Shown piece by piece: positions 42,155 through 50,533 of a stretch of 64,000 nucleotides of DNA. A program made the position numbers and the translations under genes. Source of the DNA: DAOUBP01 sp964474695 (GTDB taxonomy: Bacteria; Chloroflexota; Anaerolineae; CG2-30-64-16). Location: the NCBI GenBank assembly GCA_964474695.1, contig CAYYTK010000008.1, forward strand, positions 1 to 64,000, read 5' to 3'. Below the pieces are notes generated by a model. It was not told the origin of the DNA and did no database searches. It saw only the letters and a list, made by a program, of their open reading frames with translations. Positions within the stretch are counted from its first letter, which is position 1; the number at the start of each line of letters is the position of its first letter.

Positions 42155-43102
42155 GTGTTCGCCTACCTCGCTCGACGTGCCCTGACCCTGTTGCCTATAC
42201 TGCTGTTGATGTCCATCATCGTCTTCGCCCTGATCCGCACAGTGCCGGGCGACCCCATCGACGTGATGTACGGCAGCGAGGGGATGGATGCGATCCGCCG
42301 CGCGGCGCTGACCCACGAGCTCGGCCTCGATCAGCCCGTTGTCCTCCAATACGGTAAGTGGCTGTGGCGGGCTGTCCGGGGTGACCTGGGCAACTCGTAT
42401 CGCGCGGGCATGCCTGTCCTCCAACTGATCGGCCAACGCCTCCCGGCCACGCTGCTGTTGTCCTTCACCGCCCTCTTGCTCTCGATCATCATCGCCCTCC
42501 CGTTGGGCCTGCTGGCCGCAGTAAAGCGTAATTCCGGGGCCGACATAGGGGCCATGGTCTTCGCGATCCTGGGGATCTCCATGCCCAACTTCTGGTCCGG
42601 CATCCTGTTCGTGCTGGTGTTCGCCGTCTGGCTCAAGTGGCTGCCATCTATCGGCTACGTCTCACCGTTTCAAGATTTCTTTAAGTCCCTCCGTCACCTG
42701 ATCTTGCCTGCCGTCACATTGGGCTGGTCGCTCGCCGGCACCACTACACGCCTGGCGCGCTCCAGCCTGTTGGAGGAGTTGGGCAAGGACTATGTGCGCA
42801 CGGCCCGCGGCAAGGGGCTGCGTGAGCGCACCGTGCTGCTCACTCACGCCCTGCGCAACGCGCTCATCCCCACCGTGACCATGATCGGCCTGCAACTGGG
42901 CTTTTTGATCGGCGGCACGGTGGTGGTCGAAACGGTTTTCGCCTGGCCCGGCGTGGGCATGCTCGTGGTGGACAGCATCTTTGCCCGCGATTATCCTGTC
43001 GTCCAGGGCGTGGTGCTGGTGATCGCCGTGCTGGTCGTGGCGATCAACTTGCTGGTGGATGTGATTTATACTGTGCTCGATCCGCGGATCAGGTTAGGCT
43101 AA
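42155..43102 (+). CDS. Oligopeptide ABC transporter permease (DppB type)
   Basis: The product has 315 residues and six helices. It carries the DppB pattern: YLARRALTLLPILLLMS, TVPGDPID near 35, and the permease EAA-type loop (DYVRTARGKGLRERTVLLTHALRNALIPTV, the coupling helix). The GTG at 42155 follows GGGAGA. It forms the pore with the DppC-type permease encoded at 44845. The usual two ATPase genes are not present in this operon. Confidence 0.93.
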   Translation: MFAYLARRALTLLPILLLMSIIVFALIRTVPGDPIDVMYGSEGMDAIRRAALTHELGLDQPVVLQYGKWLWRAVRGDLGNSYRAGMPVLQLIGQRLPATLLLSFTALLLSIIIALPLGLLAAVKRNSGADIGAMVFAILGISMPNFWSGILFVLVFAVWLKWLPSIGYVSPFQDFFKSLRHLILPAVTLGWSLAGTTTRLARSSLLEELGKDYVRTARGKGLRERTVLLTHALRNALIPTVTMIGLQLGFLIGGTVVVETVFAWPGVGMLVVDSIFARDYPVVQGVVLVIAVLVVAINLLVDVIYTVLDPRIRLG

Positions 43103-43125
43103 CATTTTCTCAAAGGAGGAACCTC

Positions 43126-44736
43126 ATGAAACGTTCGATGTTGTTTGCGCTGTTGGCCGTGCTGGCCTTGTTGCTCGCTGCGTGCACGCAAACGCCCGCG
43201 GCGACAGCGCCTGCACCCACCACCGCGCCTGCAGCGGCCGCTGAAGCACCCGCGGCCGCCGCGCCAGCCGCACCCAAAGCGGGCGGCACCCTTACCTTCG
43301 CCATGAAGGAAGACGTCACCTCGTTGGACCCGCTCAAGGCCATCCAATACGGTGACATCCGCCTGAACATCCTGGTGGCCCAACAGCTCGTCGCGCCCGA
43401 CCGCACAGGCAAGTTCGTGGGCGTGCTGGCCGAAAGCTGGGAAACCTCGGCCGACGGCAAGACCTGGACCTTCAAGCTACGCCCCGGCGTGAAGTTCCAC
43501 AACGGCCAGGAGCTCACTGCGGATGACGTGAAGTGGATCTTCGATCGCATCCTGGACGAGAAGGCCGGCGCGGCGCAGCGCAGCGCCTACGCGGGCATCA
43601 AGCTCCAGACCGAGGTGGTGGACAAGAGCACGATCAAATTCACTATCGAAAGCGGCATGGGCCCGTTCCCCTCGTACCTGGCGCTCCTCAACCGCTCGGC
43701 CATCATCCACCGGGATAGCTACGACGCCGAGGGCAAGGTCGCCAAGATCATCGGCACCGGCCCGTTCATGATGGACACGCTCAAGCCCGGCGAGTCATAC
43801 ACCCTCGTGAAGAACCCGAACTACTGGAAGGCGGGTGAGCCGCTGCTTGACAGCGTGGTGCTCAAGGTCATCACCGACCCCGTGGTGCGCTTGAATGCGC
43901 TGCGCACCGGCGAAGTGGATATGGCCGAAGAGCTGCCCATGGTCGATGTGAAGAAGCTGGTGGACGCGCCTGACCCGAACTTCACCGTGCAGGTGTACTA
44001 CATCAACTCCGGCGAGCGCCTGGTGATGAACAATACCCGCGCACCGTTCAGCAACAAGGACGCGCGGCTGGCGCTGCAGGCCGTGTTCGACCGGGATCAG
44101 TACAACGAGGCAATCTTCTTCGGCCTGGGCCAGGTGCACAACCAACCCTTCACGCCCGACAACGTCTGGCGGCTCGATGTGCCGATCGTGAAGCCCGATC
44201 TGGCCAAGGCTAAGGAGTACTTCAAGGCCAGCGGCCTGCCCGAGGGCACGCCCGTCAAGTTCCTGTTGATGGCCAACCAGAAGGACAAGGGCGAAGTCAT
44301 CCAGGCTATGCTCGGCCAGGTGGGCTTCAGCGTGGAGTTCGACGTGGTCGACTCGGCCGCGTGGAACAGCAAGGGCAAGGAGTATGACTACGACCTGCTG
44401 CTGGGCACCATGACCGGCATCTTCGACCCGGACCGGCCTTACGGCTACCTGACCAAGGCCAGTGGCTCGAGCTGGCTGTGCGGCGGCTACGACTCGCCTC
44501 AGATGAACGAGCTGTTGGCCGCAGGCAAGGCCGAGGTCGACGTGGCCAAGCGGCAGGCAATCTACAAGCAGGTCGTGCAGTTGGTGCAGGATGACGCGGC
44601 CACGATCTACGTGCTGGGCCTGCCCTGGGTTGAGGCGTGGCGCAACACCGTCAAGGACTACCAGCCCGGCACCTCTCCCGCGCTCATGATGATGGATGCG
44701 AGCGATGGGTTGAACAAGGCGTGGCTGGATAAGTAG
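43126..44736 (+). CDS. Extracellular solute-binding lipoprotein, family 5 (DppA/OppA type)
   Basis: The product has 536 residues. A signal peptide ends at the lipobox LLAAC (Cys20), then an Ala/Pro/Thr linker about 30 residues long, then a full family 5 binding domain (GTLTFAMKEDVTSLDP; LRPGVKFHNGQELTADDVKW; GTGPFMM). It presents peptides or similar ligands to the permeases. Strong AGGAGG precedes the ATG. It follows the DppB-type gene by 23 bp and is the second gene of the operon. Confidence 0.93.
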   Translation: MKRSMLFALLAVLALLLAACTQTPAATAPAPTTAPAAAAEAPAAAAPAAPKAGGTLTFAMKEDVTSLDPLKAIQYGDIRLNILVAQQLVAPDRTGKFVGVLAESWETSADGKTWTFKLRPGVKFHNGQELTADDVKWIFDRILDEKAGAAQRSAYAGIKLQTEVVDKSTIKFTIESGMGPFPSYLALLNRSAIIHRDSYDAEGKVAKIIGTGPFMMDTLKPGESYTLVKNPNYWKAGEPLLDSVVLKVITDPVVRLNALRTGEVDMAEELPMVDVKKLVDAPDPNFTVQVYYINSGERLVMNNTRAPFSNKDARLALQAVFDRDQYNEAIFFGLGQVHNQPFTPDNVWRLDVPIVKPDLAKAKEYFKASGLPEGTPVKFLLMANQKDKGEVIQAMLGQVGFSVEFDVVDSAAWNSKGKEYDYDLLLGTMTGIFDPDRPYGYLTKASGSSWLCGGYDSPQMNELLAAGKAEVDVAKRQAIYKQVVQLVQDDAATIYVLGLPWVEAWRNTVKDYQPGTSPALMMMDASDGLNKAWLDK

Positions 44737-44739
44737 TTT

Positions 44740-44830
44740 GGTAGACTGGTAAGTTGGTAGATTGGTGAGTCAGTAAGTCGCGAGACCGACAACTCCCAAT
44801 CTACCAATCTACTGATCCACCAATTCCCGC
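44740..44830. repeat. Inverted octamer tract before the DppC-type gene
   Basis: GGTAGATT-type octamers on the left (about 44740-44775) face AATCTACC units on the right (about 44800-44826), so the mRNA can form a hairpin between the binding protein and permease genes. Such structures often lower expression of the downstream gene relative to the abundant binding protein. Confidence 0.65.
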
Positions 44831-44844
44831 ATCGTGAGCCAGTG

Positions 44845-45729
44845 ATGACGACAGCGCCATCTGCCCCACTGAGCAGCCGGCGGCCTCGCAAGGGCCGGAG
44901 CCTCGGCGCGCGGCTGTGGCGCAATCCGCTGGCGCGTGTCGGTATGCTGATCTCGGCGGTGGTGGTGCTGGCGGCCATCTTCGGCCCGCCCCTGGCGCCC
45001 TATGATCCCGTGGCGATCAATCTGGCCGACCGTTTCCAGGCTCCGGGTCATGCTCATCTGATGGGCGCGGACCATCTGGGTCGCGACATCCTGAGCCGGG
45101 TGCTCTACGGCGCGCGCATCTCGCTGCAGGTTGGCATCGTCTCGGTGGCGTTGGGCACGCTGATCGGCCTGATCTTGGGCGCATTGGCCGGCTACTTGGG
45201 CGGCCGGATCGATACGGTGATCATGGCGGTGATGGACGCGATCTATGCCTTCCCTGCCATTCTGCTGGCATTGGTGCTGGTGGCCGTATTCAAGCCGGGT
45301 CTGCTGACAGTGATGACGGCCATCGCGATCGTCCGTATCCCGATCTTTGCGCGCACGGTGCGCGCTTCGGTGCTGGCCGAGCGCGAGAAGGAGTATATCT
45401 CGGCCTCGCGCTCGGTGGGCCAGCGGGAGCTGCTTCTTTTGGCGAAGCACATCCTGCCCAACATTGTCGCACCGCTGATCGTTGTGACAACCACCTACTT
45501 CGCCACAGCCATCGTTGTTGAGGCCTCGCTGAGCTTCCTGGGCCTGGGCGTGCCGCCCCCGGCCGCGAGTTGGGGGACGATGCTCAACGACGGTCGCAAA
45601 TTCATGGAGAGCGCGCCTCACACGGTGATCTTCCCCGGCGTTGCCATCTCGCTTAGTGTGCTCGGCTTCAACCTGCTTGGCGATGGCCTGCGCGATGTCC
45701 TTGACCCGCGGTTGAAGACGTTGCAGTAG
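44845..45729 (+). CDS. Oligopeptide ABC transporter permease (DppC type)
   Basis: The product has 294 residues with six helices. The front part GARLWRNPLARVGMLISAVV and the segment HLMGADHLGRDILSRVLYGARISL are typical of DppC, as is the coupling loop KEYISASRSVGQRELLLLAKHILPNI. I start at ATG 44845; GTG 44842 just before it is possible. It completes the membrane pore with the DppB-type protein. The following M20 gene begins 27 bp later. Confidence 0.92.
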   Translation: MTTAPSAPLSSRRPRKGRSLGARLWRNPLARVGMLISAVVVLAAIFGPPLAPYDPVAINLADRFQAPGHAHLMGADHLGRDILSRVLYGARISLQVGIVSVALGTLIGLILGALAGYLGGRIDTVIMAVMDAIYAFPAILLALVLVAVFKPGLLTVMTAIAIVRIPIFARTVRASVLAEREKEYISASRSVGQRELLLLAKHILPNIVAPLIVVTTTYFATAIVVEASLSFLGLGVPPPAASWGTMLNDGRKFMESAPHTVIFPGVAISLSVLGFNLLGDGLRDVLDPRLKTLQ

Positions 45730-45756
45730 GGAGTTCACTCGGAGCCGCAGGTTGTT

Positions 45757-46941
45757 TTGGATTCGTATGTTCTTGATGGATGTTGTGTGCCTCCTGACGT
45801 CCTCGACTTGACCCGCTCCCTCATCCGCATTCCGAGTCCCTCCGGGGGTGAAGGTGACGCGGCCGCTTTGGTGGCCGAGACTCTGCGCCGCTGCAGATTC
45901 AGCGAGGTGCGGGTCGATGCGTGGGGAAATTGTATCGGCCTGCGCCGCGGCCTCAAGCCCGGCCCCGTGCTGCTCTTCGACGGCCATATGGATGTCGTTG
46001 ACCCTGGCCTCGAACCGTGGGAGCATGATCCCTACGGCGGCGAGGTGCTGGAGGGGCGGCTGTGGGGCCGGGGCGCCGCTGATACGAAGGCCGCGCTCGC
46101 GGCAATGATTTGCGCGGGGGCTGGCCTTCCGCTCGAGGACCTGGCAGGCACGCTTGTTGTCGCCGCTACAGTATGTGAGGAGAATCTGACCGGCGCGGCC
46201 CTGGGCCATGTGCTCGACGCGTTCCGGGCTGACCTTGTGATCACCGGCGAGCCGACCAGCTTGCGGCTGGGGGCGTCGCAGAAGGGGCGGGCAACCCTCA
46301 GCCTGCATGCGGTTGGCCGCAGCAGCCACACGTCGCAGCCCGAGCTCGGCGACAACGCCGCCTACAAGATGGTCGAGGCGGTGGGCCGGCTGCGCAGCCT
46401 AACGCTGCCGGGGGACCCCGAGCTCGGCCCCGGCGTCCTGGAACTGGTCGAGCTCTGCTCCGAGCCGCTGCCCAACCAAACCCTGGTCCCCGCCGGGTGC
46501 CGCGCTCGTTTCGTTGCGCGCACCATGCCTGGCGAGACCGCAGACGCCTTCCTTGGTCGCATAACCGTGGCCGTGGCTGACTTGCCCGGCATCACCCTGG
46601 CGCTCGATCGCCTCCACCAGCCTTGCTACACCGGAGCAGTCTTGGAAGCCGTCGATTTTCTGCCCGGCTGGCGTTGTCCTCCGGATGACCCCTGGCGCAT
46701 GGCGATCCTGGCTGCGCTTGGCGCTGCCGGCCTGCGCATTGACACCTATGCCGCGCCGTGCGGCACCAATGCTTCCGAGAGCGCAGGCCGGCAAGGCATC
46801 CCAAGCTTCATCTACGGTCCCGGTTCCCTCGCCCAGGCACACATTGCGGATGAATGGGTCGCAGTTGATGACGTGCTCGCGGCCCAGGCCGGTTACGCCG
46901 CAATTGCCCGCTGTGTGCTGGCGGCTAAAGTCTCCGCCTGA
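45757..46941 (+). CDS. M20 family metallohydrolase (YgeY/ArgE-like)
   Basis: The product has about 394 residues. Metal ligands are visible: His and Asp in FDGHMDVVDPG near 74, Asp in GRGAADTKAAL near 108, the Glu pair in CEENLTG near 141, Asp/Glu region GEPTSL near 165, and His in AQAHIADEW near 365. M20 enzymes cleave amide bonds in dipeptides or acylated amino acids. The start is uncertain: the TTG at 45757 gives the full N-terminus, while a GTG at 45787 has equal support. Its place after the peptide transporter suggests that it cleaves the imported compound in the cytoplasm. Confidence 0.87.
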   Translation: MDSYVLDGCCVPPDVLDLTRSLIRIPSPSGGEGDAAALVAETLRRCRFSEVRVDAWGNCIGLRRGLKPGPVLLFDGHMDVVDPGLEPWEHDPYGGEVLEGRLWGRGAADTKAALAAMICAGAGLPLEDLAGTLVVAATVCEENLTGAALGHVLDAFRADLVITGEPTSLRLGASQKGRATLSLHAVGRSSHTSQPELGDNAAYKMVEAVGRLRSLTLPGDPELGPGVLELVELCSEPLPNQTLVPAGCRARFVARTMPGETADAFLGRITVAVADLPGITLALDRLHQPCYTGAVLEAVDFLPGWRCPPDDPWRMAILAALGAAGLRIDTYAAPCGTNASESAGRQGIPSFIYGPGSLAQAHIADEWVAVDDVLAAQAGYAAIARCVLAAKVSA

Positions 46942-47007
46942 CCGGCGAAGGGGCAGGAAGGCGAGATCGCTCCGGCTGCAATATGCGCTTCGCCCCAAAT
47001 TGCCGGT

Positions 47008-47036
47008 TTGCGCCTGCGCGGCCTCCGTGCTAAAAT
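47008..47036 (+). promoter_or_regulatory. Predicted promoter of glnS
   Basis: TTGCGC (47008-47013), 17 bp, TAAAAT (47031-47036). The start would be near 47043, so the 33-bp palindrome at 47060-47092 lies in the glnS leader. Confidence 0.55.
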
Positions 47037-47059
47037 CCACACGTTGAATTGACATCGTG

Positions 47060-47092
47060 AGAAACCGGGTTTCTCGCAGAAACCCGGTTTCT
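47060..47092. repeat. 33-bp double palindrome (AGAAACC family), glnS leader copy
   Basis: AGAAACCGGGTTTCT (47060-47074), spacer CGC, AGAAACCCGGTTTCT (47078-47092). The middle base of the left arm is G and of the right arm C, where the other two copies have A and T: a compensatory change that keeps the long hairpin. Confidence 0.9.
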
Positions 47093-47118
47093 GAATCATT
47101 TGAGAAGGGTCTTATCCT

Positions 47119-48822
47119 ATGTCTGCACCTGAAACAACACCAGTCCCCCTCGACTTCATCCGCGAGGCGGTGGAAGAGCATAACCGCACCGGGCGCTTCG
47201 GCGGCCGCGTGCACACGCGTTTCCCGCCGGAGCCCAATGGCTATCTGCATATCGGCCACGCCAAGGCGATCGCCATCGACTTCGGCCTGGCGCGCGATTA
47301 CGGCGGCAAGTGCAACCTCCGCTTCGATGACACTAACCCGGTCAAGGAAGAAACGGAGTTCGTGGATGCCATCATGGAAAGCATCCGCTGGCTGGGATGG
47401 GATTGGGAAGACCGTCTCTTCTTTGCCTCAGATTACTTCGAGCAGCTTTACGAGTGGGCGAGGGTCCTGATCCGCAAGGGCAAGGCGTATGTTTGCGATC
47501 TGTCGCCGGAACAGGTGCGCGAGTATCGCGGTACATTGACGGAGCCGGGGAAGAACAGCCCGTGGCGCGACCGGTCGGTTGAGGAGAACCTTGATCTGTT
47601 TGAGCGCATGAAGAACGGCGAGTTCCCCGACGGCGCGCGCACGCTGCGCGCAAAGATCGACATGACGCACCCGAACTTCAACCTGCGCGATCCCGTAATG
47701 TATCGCATCCTCCACGCCGAGCACCATCGCACTGGGAACAAATGGTGTATCTACCCCATGTACGACTGGGCGCATGGGCAGAGCGACTCGATCGAGGGGG
47801 TCACCCACTCGCTGTGCGATCTGGCTTACGAGGATCACCGGCCGCTGTACGAATGGTTCTGCAACGAGCTGGGCATCTACTGTCCGCAGCAGATCGAGTT
47901 TGCCAAGCTGGAACTGACCTACACCGTGCTCAGCAAGCGCAACCTGCGCCGGATGGTGAACGAGGGGCTGGTGCGCGGCTGGGATGACCCGCGCTTTCCC
48001 ACCCTGGTCGGGTTGCGGCGCCGCGGCTACACTCCCGAGGCGATTAACGATTTTATGGGGCGGGTCGGTGTGTCGAAGGCGAACACGGTGGTTGATATCC
48101 AACTGCTGGAGCATTGCGTGCGCGAGGATCTCAATAAGCGAGTCCATCGCGTGATGGCGGTGCTCAATCCGCTCAAGGTGGTCATCGAAAACTGGCCCGT
48201 GGGGGCAGACGGACGCCCATCGGTGGAATGGGTCGAGGCGGTGAACAACCCCGAAGATGAGTCCATGGGCACGCGCAAGATTCCGTTCTCCGGCGAGCTT
48301 TACATCGAGGCAGATGACTATCGCGAGGACGCGCCCAAAGGCTGGTTCCGCCTGGGTCCGGGCCGCGAGGTGCGTCTGAAGCACGGCTACTACATCAAGT
48401 GCCATGAGGCCGTCAAGGATGCGGCCGGGAATACTGTCGAGCTGCTCTGCACCTATGACCCTGAATCCGGCGGCGGTGTCACGCCCGACGGCCGGATGAT
48501 CAAGGGCACGCTGCACTGGGTGTCTGCCGCGCATGCGGTCGATGCTGAGGTGCGCCTGTACGATTACCTCTACACCAAGGCCGATCCCAGCGACGCGCCC
48601 GAGGGACAGGATTTCACCGCCAACCTCAACCCGAACTCTGAGATGGTGCTGACCGGCTGCAAGGTGGAGCCCGGCCTGGCCGAGAGCCGGCCCGGTGACC
48701 GCTTCCAGTTCCTGCGCCAGGGTTACTTCTGCACTGACCCGGACAGCGCGCCGGGCCACCCGGTTTTCAATCGCACCCTGGGCCTGAAGGACACGTGGGC
48801 GAAGCTGGAGAAGAAAGGGTAG
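47119..48822 (+). CDS. glnS: Glutaminyl-tRNA synthetase
   Basis: The product has 567 residues, matching bacterial GlnRS. The HIGH motif is GYLHIGHAKAI near 41-51, preceded by FPPEPN; the KMSKS-like motif is VLSKRNL near 271. The anticodon-binding beta-barrels fill the C-terminal 220 residues. It charges tRNA-Gln directly. Many Chloroflexota rely instead on GatCAB transamidation, so a horizontally acquired glnS is possible, though base composition here matches the neighbours. The start ATG follows AAGGG. Confidence 0.95.
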   Translation: MSAPETTPVPLDFIREAVEEHNRTGRFGGRVHTRFPPEPNGYLHIGHAKAIAIDFGLARDYGGKCNLRFDDTNPVKEETEFVDAIMESIRWLGWDWEDRLFFASDYFEQLYEWARVLIRKGKAYVCDLSPEQVREYRGTLTEPGKNSPWRDRSVEENLDLFERMKNGEFPDGARTLRAKIDMTHPNFNLRDPVMYRILHAEHHRTGNKWCIYPMYDWAHGQSDSIEGVTHSLCDLAYEDHRPLYEWFCNELGIYCPQQIEFAKLELTYTVLSKRNLRRMVNEGLVRGWDDPRFPTLVGLRRRGYTPEAINDFMGRVGVSKANTVVDIQLLEHCVREDLNKRVHRVMAVLNPLKVVIENWPVGADGRPSVEWVEAVNNPEDESMGTRKIPFSGELYIEADDYREDAPKGWFRLGPGREVRLKHGYYIKCHEAVKDAAGNTVELLCTYDPESGGGVTPDGRMIKGTLHWVSAAHAVDAEVRLYDYLYTKADPSDAPEGQDFTANLNPNSEMVLTGCKVEPGLAESRPGDRFQFLRQGYFCTDPDSAPGHPVFNRTLGLKDTWAKLEKKG

Positions 48823-48828
48823 GCAGTG

Positions 48829-48924
48829 AGTTAGTGAGGCAGTGAGTTAGTGAGGCAGTGAGTTAGTGAGGCAGTGAGTTAGTGAGGTCGTGAGTTAGTG
48901 AGGTCGTGAGTTAGTGAGGTCGTG
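48829..48924. repeat. Array of six tandem 16-mers after glnS
   Basis: Six units with no gaps: three AGTTAGTGAGGCAGTG followed by three AGTTAGTGAGGTCGTG. The unit itself looks like two related octamers. The array starts seven bases after the glnS stop. There are no spacers of unique sequence, so it is not a CRISPR array. Confidence 0.95.
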
Positions 48925-49002
48925 AACACGCAATATCCAACATCACGTATCACTTATCACGCAACACGCATCAAGCATCAAGTCGACAAGGAGAAAACAC
49001 CA

Positions 49003-49470
49003 ATGAAGGGCGACGCCAAAATCATCGAGTTCCTGAACGCTGCGCTTGCCGATGAGCTCTCTGCTATCAACCAGTACATCGTGCATTCCGAGATGTGCGC
49101 CGACTGGGGCTATGGCGAGCTGCACGAGGCCATCGAGAAGCGTGCCATCGTTGAGATGGGGCACGCGGAGAAGTTGATCGGCCGGATCATTTTCCTGGAG
49201 GGCAGGCCCATCGTCAGCAATTTGAACCCCATCCACATTGGCGCTGACGTGCCGGCTCAATTCGAGAAAGACCTGGCCTCGGAGACCGGCGCCGTCAAGC
49301 TGTACAACGAGGGCATCCGCCTGGCGGTGGAGGTGGGCGACAACGGCACCCGAGGGTTGCTCGAAAGCATCTTGCACGACGAAGAAGATCATGCCGATTG
49401 GGTCGAGACGCAACTCAGCCAGATCGAGCAGATGACTCTGCCGCAGTATCTGGTGGAGCAGGTGGGCTGA
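49003..49470 (+). CDS. bfr: Bacterioferritin
   Basis: The product has 155 residues, close to the usual 158. Ferroxidase ligands are present: Glu in LADELSAINQY near 18, Glu and His in VEMGHAEKL near 50-53 with the haem-binding Met between them, and Glu/His in HDEEDHADW near 127-130. It stores iron as a 24-subunit shell in the cytoplasm. The ATG at 49003 follows AAGGAG; the upstream open frame is made of repeat sequence. Its presence fits the strong Fe-S content of the window. Confidence 0.93.
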   Translation: MKGDAKIIEFLNAALADELSAINQYIVHSEMCADWGYGELHEAIEKRAIVEMGHAEKLIGRIIFLEGRPIVSNLNPIHIGADVPAQFEKDLASETGAVKLYNEGIRLAVEVGDNGTRGLLESILHDEEDHADWVETQLSQIEQMTLPQYLVEQVG

Positions 49471-49482
49471 GCTTTCCAAATT

Positions 49483-50331
49483 ATGACGTCTACCCAACCC
49501 ACCTGGACGCACTACCTGACTGACTACAACGAAGGCCTCGGCCTGGTTTACGAGCGTTTCGTGCTCAACGATTTCCTGCTTGCCTTGAAGGGCCGCTACG
49601 GCTTCAGTTCCGTGCTTGAGGCGCCGCTGTACGGCATGGCGGGGGTGAGCGGCATCAACAGCGTCGCGCTGGCGAAGGTCAGGACGCCGGTGACGCTGGT
49701 CGATGATCATGCCGAGCGCCTGGAAGGGGTCAAACGCATCTGGGGTGAGTTGGGGCTGTCAGCGCGGCTCATCCTGGCCGAGGATTGGGCGCGGCTGCCG
49801 TTGCCGGATCGCAGCTACGAATTCGTTTGGAATTGGGCTGCGATCTGGCATCTGGGGAATCCGGACGCGCTGCTGGCCGAGATGGTGCGCTGTTCCAATA
49901 AGCTGGTGTTTGTGGCCGTGCCCAATCCGGTGCAGGTCGGCTACCAGTTCCGAAAGTACGTTGCCGAGCCGGAGTTCGTCAAGGAGATCGACGAGCGCTG
50001 GACGAACATCAGCATGATCCGGCGCAGGCTCGAAGCGCTGGGCGTGGAGATCCTGGAGCAGGGGGTGTTGGACACGCCGCCCTGGCCGGATACGGTCATG
50101 CCCGCGTCCGAGCTGCTGTCCCGCCTGGGCATCCGATCCAAGAAGCTGCAAGGCCGCTTCCAGGGCGAGGGTTGGCGTTGGTCCACTATGGAGTACTACT
50201 TAGGCCGGGATCTCGACCTCTACAAGCGGGTGATGAAGTATGCCTGGTTGGAGAGGCTGCGCCTCCCCTGGCGCCTTAAGCAGATCTGGTCGCACCACCG
50301 CTGGGTGCTGGGGCGTGTGAAGGTGAGTTAG
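49483..50331 (+). CDS. Methyltransferase-like protein, degenerate SAM-binding fold
   Basis: The product has 282 residues. A weak class I methyltransferase pattern is visible: LEAPLYGMAGVSGINSVALA in place of the SAM-binding glycine loop, an acidic VTLVDDHAERL near 70, and RLPLPDRSYEFVWNWAAIWHL near 105 as the motif IV/post-I region. The glycine motif is not canonical. Residues 190-282 are basic and aromatic, with no recognised domain. It starts 12 bp after bfr, so the two may be co-transcribed. Methyltransferase function is plausible but unproven. Confidence 0.6.
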   Translation: MTSTQPTWTHYLTDYNEGLGLVYERFVLNDFLLALKGRYGFSSVLEAPLYGMAGVSGINSVALAKVRTPVTLVDDHAERLEGVKRIWGELGLSARLILAEDWARLPLPDRSYEFVWNWAAIWHLGNPDALLAEMVRCSNKLVFVAVPNPVQVGYQFRKYVAEPEFVKEIDERWTNISMIRRRLEALGVEILEQGVLDTPPWPDTVMPASELLSRLGIRSKKLQGRFQGEGWRWSTMEYYLGRDLDLYKRVMKYAWLERLRLPWRLKQIWSHHRWVLGRVKVS

Positions 50332-50439
50332 CTCCAGATAGCCGTTCTGAGCGGGTTAACCACCCAAAGTCAGTTACGGCGAGACCCCAGCGAAGTACAC
50401 ATGCCGCGGATGTCACCACGGCCGATGAAAACCAAGCAG

Positions 50440-50487
50440 AGCATCCTGAGCGGAGCACCGCAGTGCGCAGTCGAAGGATGCGAAGCG
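50440..50487. repeat. Left-half fragment of the AGCATCCTGAGCGGAG repeat
   Basis: The segment runs AGCATCCTGAGCGGAG ... GCAGTCGAAGGATGCG, the left part of the elements at 6733-6863 and 52301-52426. No right arm follows. It lies in the 202-bp spacer between the methyltransferase-like gene and the convergent GT39 gene; the rest of that spacer shows nothing else. Confidence 0.8.
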
Positions 50488-50533
50488 GCTCATTTTCAGG
50501 ACAAGAATCTCCGTCCGCGCGGCATCGAGGGTC

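Noticed and set aside
48829..48924. CRISPR array
   Set aside because: Units of 16 bp are contiguous with no unique spacers, and no cas gene is in the window.
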